From contig CACOXF010000002.1 of the NCBI GenBank assembly GCA_902631125.1, positions 1 through 64,000 on the forward strand: a DNA stretch of 64,000 bases, read 5' to 3'. Within the stretch, counting starts at the first letter, position 1. Each line of letters begins with the position of its first letter. The notes beneath the pieces are model-generated. The model was not told where the DNA came from, made no database searches, and saw only the letters and a list, made by a program, of their open reading frames with translations. Shown here piece after piece: positions 51,837 through 60,772 of this stretch. Source of the DNA: an uncultured Bacteroidota bacterium (lineage in GTDB: Bacteria > Bacteroidota > Bacteroidia > Flavobacteriales > Flavobacteriaceae). The translations under genes and the position numbers were made by a program.

Positions 51837-52040
51837 TTAACTCCTGAAAGATTTTATAATATCTAGTACTTTCATTGCATTCATTTCCAGTTCAGTAAAA
51901 TCTTCATCTATTCCGAAATTAGCTAATGAAACTGCTACATTAGATTCGCCATAACCACATGCCAAATTAAAATTTGTGGCCTGTGAAAATCTTAAAACCC
52001 CTTTGGGCACTAACTGCAGCATAATCTTTTTAAATGTCAC
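51837..52040 (-). pseudogene. Chimeric remnant: N-terminus of 2-keto-3-deoxygluconate kinase joined in frame to a C-terminal tail resembling KDPG aldolase
   Basis: (V)VTFKKIMLQLVPKGVLRFSQATNFNLACGYGESNVAVSLANFGIDEDF matches the KdgK N-terminal pattern (VVTFGEIMLRL...GGGEANVAVSLANFG); tail TELEMNAMKVLDIIKSFRS is unlike KdgK and resembles the end of Bacteroidota KDPG aldolases; only 67 aa. Confidence 0.75.
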
Positions 52041-52072
52041 TACTCTACAATTTAATTATTCTTTATTTAAAT

Positions 52073-53086
52073 TTATGAATTAAAATTTACAGTTGCTTTC
52101 ATCACACCCGATTCTGGATCCAGCCAACTGTCAAAATCTTCTATCATTTCTGTAAGCGAAACGTTATGAGTGATAAATGACTCTGTTGGAAATTGATTTA
52201 TTACACTAATTACGTGCTCAAAATCCTCAATATTAGCATTTCGGCTACACATTAAAGTCATTTCTTTAGCATGCACTTTTGGATGCATATAAGTTAGCTC
52301 TCCCTTATACAAACCAACTAATACAAATCTTCCTCCATGCGACATATAATCCGGACATGACTCTAAAGCATATTTATTTCCTGAAGCGTCGAAAACAGCA
52401 TCACACAAGTCTCCATTAGTAATTTTTATTACTTGTTTAATAGTACTGTCTCCAGCTTTCAAAATATAATCAACTCCAATTTGATCCTTAGCAAATTTCA
52501 AACGTTGTTCATTCGTATCTATTGCAATGACTTTAGCTCCGGCAATTTGTGCTAATTTAATTATGCCAATTCCAATTGGCCCACAACCAATTACTGCTAT
52601 AGTTTCTCCAGCTAAAATATTAGATCTCCTCAAGGCATGAGCACCAATTGCTAATGGTTCTACTATTGCCATTTGGTCATTTGACAAGTGGTTTACTGAC
52701 AACAAAATATCTACTGGAACAGAAATTTGCTCCTGCATTCCACCATCATCATGAACACCTAAAACTGAAATATTTGTGCAACAGTTTGTTTTGCCTTTTC
52801 TACAAGCAATACACTCACCACAACTTATATAAGGCATAACTACAACCTTATCTCCTTTCTTGATACCTTTTTCATTTTCTCCAATTTCTAAAACTTCTGA
52901 GGCCAACTCATGCCCTAAAATTCTCGGATAGGTAAAAAATGCCTGATTCCCGGCATAAGCATGTAAATCGGTACCACAAATTCCAACCATATTAATTTTT
53001 AATAAGGCTTCATTTTCTTTTCTAACTGGCGCTTCTTTCTCTTTTAACAGAAACTCTCCAGGTTTTTCACAAACTATATATTTCAT
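52073..53086 (-). CDS. Zinc-dependent alcohol dehydrogenase, L-galactonate-5-dehydrogenase (LgoD/YjjN)-like
   Basis: 'NEALLKINMVGICGTDLHAYAGNQAFFTYPRILGHELASEV', 'YISCGECIACRKGKTNCCTNISVLGVHDDGGMQEQISVP'; closely resembles remembered E. coli YjjN/LgoD pattern. Confidence 0.8.
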   Translation of the reverse strand: MKYIVCEKPGEFLLKEKEAPVRKENEALLKINMVGICGTDLHAYAGNQAFFTYPRILGHELASEVLEIGENEKGIKKGDKVVVMPYISCGECIACRKGKTNCCTNISVLGVHDDGGMQEQISVPVDILLSVNHLSNDQMAIVEPLAIGAHALRRSNILAGETIAVIGCGPIGIGIIKLAQIAGAKVIAIDTNEQRLKFAKDQIGVDYILKAGDSTIKQVIKITNGDLCDAVFDASGNKYALESCPDYMSHGGRFVLVGLYKGELTYMHPKVHAKEMTLMCSRNANIEDFEHVISVINQFPTESFITHNVSLTEMIEDFDSWLDPESGVMKATVNFNS

Positions 53087-53109
53087 TGCTAAAAATTGCT
53101 GTGTATTTT

Positions 53110-54687
53110 TTAATATTCAAGTCTGCCGTCTATTTCAATTCTAAACGCATTGGCAATATCGTTAATTCCTTGTTTTGGAAATTCGATGGTCAATCCTTCT
53201 TCAGTTTGTTTCCAATGAACAACTTCATTTGTGGAAATCAGTGAAATTTTTGAAATACCACCTGTAGCTATTTTTTCATCCTTGTTTAGACATTTAATGG
53301 TATAAGTTCCCGATTCAGGATTTCCTAAAACAATGGCAAACAACTTGGTATTGTCTTTACTTCTTGTAAACCTAACATCAGTTGCTCCTAATTCTCTAAA
53401 AGTCCAACGATAGGATTTTTTACGTTCAACATATTTAAGCATTTCGGCGGTGCCCTCTGATGAAACCTTCCATTTTCTAGTTCCATATATAGCTTCTCCA
53501 TTTGTATTCAACCAAAAACCAATTCCCTTCATTATTTCAATTTCTTGAGGGTCTATAGAACCATCGCCTCTTGGAGTTAAAGACATCAACATTATTCCAC
53601 CTCTACTGACCATATCAATTAGACTTCGGATATGATAAGGCGCTTTATCTTTATAATTCTTATTATTCACATAGGACCACGGATAACTAATTGCCCTGTC
53701 AGATAGCCAATACCCTTCTGGTTTCTCTTCCATATCACGACAATTCTCGTAGCAACGCAAGCCAAAACCTAGAGGGAAATTCCAAACTTTACTGCTTGGC
53801 AATTTGTTACAAACCACTACCTCATCACCATCTATTCCTTTTAAATTGTAATAGTCTTGAAATATATTTACTATGGTATCCTGTGGAACTTCATCCTTTT
53901 TTATAGAGTTAGACAAACCATCAAACCAAAGTACATCTGGGCGATATTTGTTAATTACCTCACGAACTTTATTAGCCCATTCAGCAGCAAAATTTTCTTT
54001 TGATTCAGTTTGAGGATTACGATAAATCCAATCATTTTTTTCATCATAAATATCCCAAATTTTGCGCTCTTCTGCTGTATGATCTTTACTAAACATATAA
54101 CCATAACTTCTTGCCATATGGAATGTTGCCAATAACTTCATATCTGTTTTTCTAACCTCTTTAGCAATTTCTCCATAAATATCTCTTTTTGGGCCCGCAT
54201 CCATTGAATCCCATTTGGTGTATTTAGAGTCCCATAAACAAAAACCATCATGATGCGCTAGACAAATTCCACCAAATTTAGCACCTCCATTTTTCATAAT
54301 TGACACCCATTCTTGTGCATCAAACTTTGGGGCATTAAAAATTGGTAAAAAATCTTTGTATCCAAAATCTTCAATTGGACCATACTTTTTTTCATGATAC
54401 TTTTTTACTCCCTTTCTATCCACTGCATTAGGGGAATACAACTCCTTTACATAATCTGGTCCACCATGTGCTGGTACAGAATAGATTCCCCAATGCGTGT
54501 ACATTCCAAATTTGGCATCAATTATCCATTCAGGAATTGACTCTTTAATCAATTCATTCCATAGTGGTGATTTTGGTATATTCCAGTCTTTGCCATTTGT
54601 TTTTTCAATTTCTTGAGCTACTACAGAAGAATCTTTGAGCGCAAGGAATGCTAGAAATACAACAGAACTAAGGGTTCTAATACTCAC
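53110..54687 (-). CDS. GH29 alpha-L-fucosidase family protein (A)
   Basis: 'WIIDAKFGMYTHWGIYSVPAHGG', 'HHDGFCLWDSKYTKWDS', 'PDVLWFDGLSN' nucleophile region. Confidence 0.92.
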   Translation of the reverse strand: MSIRTLSSVVFLAFLALKDSSVVAQEIEKTNGKDWNIPKSPLWNELIKESIPEWIIDAKFGMYTHWGIYSVPAHGGPDYVKELYSPNAVDRKGVKKYHEKKYGPIEDFGYKDFLPIFNAPKFDAQEWVSIMKNGGAKFGGICLAHHDGFCLWDSKYTKWDSMDAGPKRDIYGEIAKEVRKTDMKLLATFHMARSYGYMFSKDHTAEERKIWDIYDEKNDWIYRNPQTESKENFAAEWANKVREVINKYRPDVLWFDGLSNSIKKDEVPQDTIVNIFQDYYNLKGIDGDEVVVCNKLPSSKVWNFPLGFGLRCYENCRDMEEKPEGYWLSDRAISYPWSYVNNKNYKDKAPYHIRSLIDMVSRGGIMLMSLTPRGDGSIDPQEIEIMKGIGFWLNTNGEAIYGTRKWKVSSEGTAEMLKYVERKKSYRWTFRELGATDVRFTRSKDNTKLFAIVLGNPESGTYTIKCLNKDEKIATGGISKISLISTNEVVHWKQTEEGLTIEFPKQGINDIANAFRIEIDGRLEY

Positions 54688-54798
54688 TTGATTTAGTTTA
54701 AATTACATATTTAAATTTTCAATAATTTTCAAAATTTAATTATCTCAATTGAAACAATTACTAACATAAATTCTGCAATATTTTTTTAACTTGTATTA

Positions 54799-54829
54799 TT
54801 TGTGTTATTCATTGTAAATTATAACCTTG
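54799..54829 (+). promoter_or_regulatory. Candidate Bacteroidota sigma-ABfr-type promoter for the plus-strand GH29 run
   Basis: TTTG (54799-54802), 19-nt spacer, TAACCTTG (54822-54829; one mismatch to TAnnTTTG), upstream of ATG 54858. Confidence 0.45.
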
Positions 54830-54857
54830 TGTTAAGAAATTATGATATTTAATTTTG

Positions 54858-56471
54858 ATGAAATCTAAAAGAACTTTAAAAATGTCTACATATAAATATA
54901 ATCTTTTATTGACAATCGTTTTTACAACATCGATTTTCAGTCAGCAAACTTATCAACCAAATTGGGAATCTATAGATAAAAGAAAAAATCCGCAATGGTT
55001 TAGCAATGCCAAATTTGGAATATTTATTCACTGGGGATTATACTCTGTCCCTGGTTACACTAATAAAGGTACCTATGCCGAGTGGTATTGGAATGCTTTA
55101 AATGAAGACCCTACTACAGCTAAAAAAAGTCGGAGAGAAAGACATTTTGCGATAACAAAATTCCACAATGAAAATTATGGGAGTGATTATCATTATTCAA
55201 ATTTCAAAGATGGGTTTAAGGCAGAATTATTCAACCCAGACGAATGGGCAAATATTTTTAAACGCTCAGGTGCAAAATATGTAGTATTGACTTCAAAGCA
55301 TCATGATGGGTATTGTTTATTTCCAAGCACTGAGGCCAGTGAAAGCTATGAAATGGCTTGGAATTCAGTTGAATCTGGACCAAAAAGAGATTTGGTTGGC
55401 GACTTAACATCTGCAGTAAAAAATGTGGGGTTAAAAATGGGGCTGTATTACTCTATTTGGGATTGGTACAACCCTTATTGGCCCAAAGAACAGCAGGCGA
55501 TTTTGAGTAAAGGCAGCATGGCTGTTAACTTTAAAGACGGTATTGCAAAAAAGAATAAATTTTCTGATGAAGAAATTTTTGCTGCTCAAAAGGGTTTAGA
55601 TAAATATATCGATAAGGTAATGCTACCTCAGTTAAAGCAACTTGTTACCAATTATGAACCAGCATTGTTATTTTCAGATGGAGATTGGTGGATGGATTAC
55701 AAAAAATGGAGGACTCTACCATTTTTATCTTGGGCATTGAATAATGCAGCCAACAAAGATGAGTTGGTTTTTAATGACAGATGGGGAAAAGTTAGAGGTA
55801 AACATGGGGGGTATTACACCACGGAATACGGCTCTGGTTTTGCTGATGGCACTATTCCTTGGGAAGAAAACAGAGGAATCGGTATGTCTTTTGGCATTAA
55901 TCGTATTGAAAATATTGATGATTATCGAACAGATAAAGAACTTATATTTATGTTGATCGATATCGTGAGTAGAGGTGGTAATTTGTTGTTAAACATTGGC
56001 CCAAATGCCGATGGAACTATTCCGGTAATTATGCAACAACGATTAATTGAAATTGGCAACTGGCTTTCTGTTTATGGCGAAGGAATTTATGATACTAAAC
56101 AATGGATAAAGGATGCACAATGGAGTTCAGGAATGATCCCATCTTTTACCAAAAATGATTTTCATGCTGGGTTTCCAATATATGAAATGACAATTAATCC
56201 AAAGATGGGAAATGCTGTAAAAGAATTTTGGTTTACAAAAAAACAAAACAATTTGTATGTTTTTGCTCCCGAATGGCCTAAGAATATAAATATTTTAATT
56301 AAAGATGTTAAAACGACAAATAAGACAGAAGTAAAACTAATGGGTTGTGAAAAATCATTACCATACAAAGAAACAAGTTACGGCATTGTAATAGATATTT
56401 CATCAATTACCATTAATGATTTAAAATCGCAATATGTGTTTGGGTTTAAAGTATCAAATGTTGAAGAATAA
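54858..56471 (+). CDS. GH29 alpha-L-fucosidase family protein (B)
   Basis: 'WFSNAKFGIFIHWGLYSVPGYTNKGTYAEWY', 'LTSKHHDGYCLFPS', 'PALLFSDGDWW'. Confidence 0.92.
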   Translation: MKSKRTLKMSTYKYNLLLTIVFTTSIFSQQTYQPNWESIDKRKNPQWFSNAKFGIFIHWGLYSVPGYTNKGTYAEWYWNALNEDPTTAKKSRRERHFAITKFHNENYGSDYHYSNFKDGFKAELFNPDEWANIFKRSGAKYVVLTSKHHDGYCLFPSTEASESYEMAWNSVESGPKRDLVGDLTSAVKNVGLKMGLYYSIWDWYNPYWPKEQQAILSKGSMAVNFKDGIAKKNKFSDEEIFAAQKGLDKYIDKVMLPQLKQLVTNYEPALLFSDGDWWMDYKKWRTLPFLSWALNNAANKDELVFNDRWGKVRGKHGGYYTTEYGSGFADGTIPWEENRGIGMSFGINRIENIDDYRTDKELIFMLIDIVSRGGNLLLNIGPNADGTIPVIMQQRLIEIGNWLSVYGEGIYDTKQWIKDAQWSSGMIPSFTKNDFHAGFPIYEMTINPKMGNAVKEFWFTKKQNNLYVFAPEWPKNINILIKDVKTTNKTEVKLMGCEKSLPYKETSYGIVIDISSITINDLKSQYVFGFKVSNVEE

Positions 56472-56489
56472 CTCCTCTTCTAAAAAAAG

Positions 56490-58977
56490 ATGAAAACTCA
56501 ACCTTTTATCAAGCTATTTTTTTTAGTTGGATTATTATTAATTTATTCAAAACTCAGTGCTCAAAAAAAATATTATGTTTCAAGTAAGTCCAATGGGAAG
56601 CACCAATATGCTACTATCCATCAAGCTCTAAGCGCTGTTGACAAACAGATAAAGAGGAGCGGATACCCTAAACAAGGAATTGAGGTTATAATTAAAGATG
56701 GAAATTATAAAATTGACAAACCCATCAGGATAACAAAATATTTAAGTGGTACAAAAAAAAATCCTTTGGTTATCAAAGCTGAAAACCCAAATAATGCTCG
56801 ATTTTTTGGGGGACATATTTTAGATTTAAATGAATTTAAAAACTTTAATCCCAACAAGGCGCCTTTTCAGTTGGTTGATGAAAAAGCTGCTAGTAAAATC
56901 AAAGTATTAGACTTAAAAAAGACTTCGATCAAAAAATCGGATTTAGGAGACTTTGTAAAACACGGGTATGGTTTTGATAAAAACCCATATTACACAACTC
57001 CCGCGATGCTTTGGGTAGGTCATCAAAGAATGCATTTGTCACGATGGCCAAATAATGACGAAGATAATGAGTATTATGACAACATCAATCAATTTAATGG
57101 CAGGTTTAAAGATGTATTTATAAAAGGAGCTGTTTCTTTAACAAATGTTATTGAAAAAGGGCAAAAAAAACAAAATAAGTGGTATTCAAATAAAGAGTTC
57201 TTAGAAAATGGTGGCGGAACATTTGAAGTAGCTTTTGACCGTGGTAGTCAATGGAACTTTTACAAAAAAAACGATGAAAAGATTTGGTTAGACGGTGTCT
57301 TATCAGCTTCATGGGAATGGGAATACACAAAAATTAAAACTATTGAAAATAGAAGAATCAAATTGGCTTCAGGTTCAAACAGGGGATTAGGTTTTTTTAG
57401 AAAAGTAACTCATTTTCATTTTGAAAATATTCCAGAAGAATTGGACACTGAGGGAGAGTATTTCATAGACAGAGAACACATGCTGCTGTACTTCTACGCT
57501 CCTTCTGATGTGAAAGAAAAAACAATTACTTTATCTACTCTAGAACAAAACATGTTTCATGTTGTAGGAGCTTCTAACATTAAGATTGAAGGTCTTATTT
57601 TAGAGTTTGGCAGAGGAAACGCAATTTTCATTAATTGCCCTAAATTGGATGGGGAAATAAGCATCAAAAGCGATAACATTCTTGTAGAAAATTGTATCAT
57701 TAGAAACTTTAATCAATGGGGAGTTATTATTCAAAATGCACAAAACTCAACTGTAAACAACTGCCATATTTATAGTATGGGGGCTGGGGGGTGTTAAACT
57801 TGGAAATGAAACAAGGAGCTTTAATCTAATAAATGAAAACAATTTGGTTAGCAATTGTGAAATATATGATATTGCCTTTGATCAAAAATCCCAAGTGCCA
57901 GCAATCACTCTTTCAGGAAACGGAAACTCAGCTAGAAATAACGAAATCTACAACACGCCACATTTTGCTGTTAAAATGAAATATGCCAATAATTGTATAA
58001 CAGAAAAGAATTATATCCACGATTTACCAAAATACCATCGTTTTGATGGTGGTGCTGTTTACCTGGCTACTGGAAATCAGTTTTTCAATAGAGGAAATAA
58101 AATAGCGCATAATTACTTCGAAAATATTTCCACAAACGGAGCTTATCTAGACAATTATACTATGGGAAACTATGTGTATGGAAATGTGTTTTATAACGTT
58201 GGAAATGGCACAAAAGGATCAAAAAATGCAGCAGTTTACATTCACGGAGGTGGACAAAATGTGGTAAGCAACAATATTGCAATCAACTGTCCATTTGCTT
58301 ACAAAACAGGATCGCATATTATCAAAGCATTTAACACTACAAATTACTTAAACTCTTGGTACAACGATGCTAAAAATCACTTTAAAAAAAGTGATAAGTT
58401 ATTTACAGATTTTACACATCAATATCCAGAGATAAAAGAAGTAATCAATAAATTACATGATTCTCCAAAAATTATTTTGGATCATGTTTCTAATCAATCT
58501 CTAAAGAAAATTTCTTCGAAACAAAATAGAAAGTCGCAATTGGACATGTATGATTTAAAAGGAGCCAATTCTTTTTTCTTGAATGATACAGATAACCTTG
58601 AATGGATCAATTGGTTTATGATTAGATATCAATCATCAACTTTTAAAAATAATATTTACACCTTCACTTCTGATGAATTTCTCCCTGATTTTCATGGAAA
58701 TGACAAGGGGACAAAGGGTGCCTTTAAACTTGGAAACGAAAGTGGCGTATTTTTAATGGCTCCATACAAGTTAAAAGTAAGTTCCAAAATCAAAAAGATT
58801 TCAAATCATCGTGTTGTTGACAACCATTATCTAAAAGATTTTCCATTGAATATCAGAGGGATTTCTCAATCATATGGATTGGAGTTAAATTCTATTTTGA
58901 GCTTCCCTGACATTCCTAGTTTCAAAGATATCAACCTAAAAGAAATCGGAATCAATAAATCTATTAACAAAGATTAA
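56490..58977 (+). pseudogene. GH141-like right-handed beta-helix glycosidase, interrupted by a +1 frameshift at a G6 tract
   Basis: ORFs 56490..57797 and 57844..58977; removing one G from 57786-57791 gives continuous MGAGGVKLGNETRSFNLINENNLVSNCEIYD; N-terminus 'KKYYVSSKSNGKHQYATIHQALSAVDKQIKRSGYPKQGIEVIIKDGNYKIDKPI'. Confidence 0.85.
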
Positions 58978-58978
58978 T

Positions 58979-60769
58979 ATGGGCTTGATTACTAAAACCA
59001 AACGGATCAATATTCTTATTGTTTTAATGGGTTTTGTTTTTACTAGTTTTTCTCAAAACTTAGATGTAAAAAATAATTCTGAAAAACATAGCTTTAATAA
59101 AATGAAGTGGTTTCAGCAAGCAAGATTTGGTATGTTTATTCATTATGGATTGTATTCTGGATTGGAGGGATATTGGAAAAATAAACCTGTAAACGGGATT
59201 GGAGAGTGGATTTTAAAACATGCGGAAATCCCTGTTAAAGAGTACCAACAATTGGCACAAAACTTCAATCCAGTTCAATTAAAACCAGAGGCCTGGGTGA
59301 AATTGGCCAAGGAAACAGGAATGAAATATATCGTCTTAACCACCAAACATCATGATGGATTTGCACTGTTTGACTCAGAGCACTATTTTAATGTAGTAGA
59401 TTCCACTCCTTATGAAAAGGATATAGTTGAGCAATTTGTAAAAGCTTGTAATAAACACGGATTAAAACTAGGATTCTATTACTCTCAAAATCAAGATTGG
59501 ACATATCCCGGAGCACAAGGAAACAACTGGGATTCAGAGTATTCCTACTCCAAAGAAGGATTTGAGTATTACATGAAATCAAAAGCAATTCCACAGATTA
59601 AAGAATTGCTAACAAAATATGGTGAAATTGATATGATTTGGTTTGATACGCCTTATAAAATGACCAAAGAAGAGAGCCAAGCTTTTTTGAACGTTTCAAA
59701 ACAATTGCAACCACAAATTATTGTGAGTGGCAGAATTGGAAATGAGTTGGGAGACTATGTTCAAATGGAAGATAACAGCTTGCCAAAAACCAGACAAGAA
59801 TCAGCTTGGGAAGTGCCTGTAACTATGAATCATACTTGGGCATACAAACGAGATGACAATCATTGGAAAAGCACAAAATACCTCCTATGGCAACTCACTC
59901 ATTCAGTTGCCATGAATGGAAATTATCTTCTAAATATTGGCCCAAAAGGGGATGGCTCTATACCGCAAGCAAGTTTGGATAGATTACAGCAAATCGGTAA
60001 ATGGATGCAAGTGAATAAAAAAGCGATTGAAAAAGCAAGTCCTAGCCCTTTTAAACAAGCTTTTAGATGGGGAAGTATTACACAACAGCCTGGTAAATTG
60101 TATTTAAACATTTCCGATTGGCCAAAAGACAATAATCTGGCAATTCATGGACTGAATACAAAAATAAAATGCGCTCAATTTTTGAGCGATGGAAAACAGA
60201 TAAAAACTGAAAAAGAAGGGGACTACACCATTTTTCATTTGCCTAAAAACCCTACTGATCCTTATGTAAGTGTTCTAGAAGTTGAATTAGACGGTATTCT
60301 TTCCATTGAGGATGTTTTGGCTCAAAACTATGATGGAACAATTCAGTTAGAAACAGAGGCAGCAACAAATACCACAGGAGCAAAAATTAGATTCGGAGCC
60401 TTAACTATGTATCGCAAACCAAAAGGAACATTAACTTGGGATTTTAAAGTTAACAAAACTGGTAGATACAAATTAGAAATCATTACCACAGGAAGAAAAA
60501 AAATGGCGACCCCAACTGCATTTGCACTATTTGATGAAGGACACGAGGTTGAAGTAACTGTAAATCAAAACTCTTCTAATTATATAGTTGAAAAACACTG
60601 TGAAGAAAAGGCACCCAAAGATTTATATAATACTTTTAAAGTAACCTCTTTAGGTGAGTTCAACCTAACAAAAGGTATGAATTCCATTACATTGAAAGCT
60701 TTAAAAATTAATTTTAAAAACAAAGCTGGTTTTTCTTTAAGACAAATACGCTTAATTCCCATTCCGTAA
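58979..60769 (+). CDS. GH29 alpha-L-fucosidase family protein (C) with C-terminal beta-sandwich-like region
   Basis: 'WFQQARFGMFIHYGLYSGLEGYW', 'LTTKHHDGFALFDSEHYFNVVDSTPYEKDIV', 'EIDMIWFDTPYKM'. Confidence 0.92.
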   Translation: MGLITKTKRINILIVLMGFVFTSFSQNLDVKNNSEKHSFNKMKWFQQARFGMFIHYGLYSGLEGYWKNKPVNGIGEWILKHAEIPVKEYQQLAQNFNPVQLKPEAWVKLAKETGMKYIVLTTKHHDGFALFDSEHYFNVVDSTPYEKDIVEQFVKACNKHGLKLGFYYSQNQDWTYPGAQGNNWDSEYSYSKEGFEYYMKSKAIPQIKELLTKYGEIDMIWFDTPYKMTKEESQAFLNVSKQLQPQIIVSGRIGNELGDYVQMEDNSLPKTRQESAWEVPVTMNHTWAYKRDDNHWKSTKYLLWQLTHSVAMNGNYLLNIGPKGDGSIPQASLDRLQQIGKWMQVNKKAIEKASPSPFKQAFRWGSITQQPGKLYLNISDWPKDNNLAIHGLNTKIKCAQFLSDGKQIKTEKEGDYTIFHLPKNPTDPYVSVLEVELDGILSIEDVLAQNYDGTIQLETEAATNTTGAKIRFGALTMYRKPKGTLTWDFKVNKTGRYKLEIITTGRKKMATPTAFALFDEGHEVEVTVNQNSSNYIVEKHCEEKAPKDLYNTFKVTSLGEFNLTKGMNSITLKALKINFKNKAGFSLRQIRLIPIP

Positions 60770-60772
60770 ATT

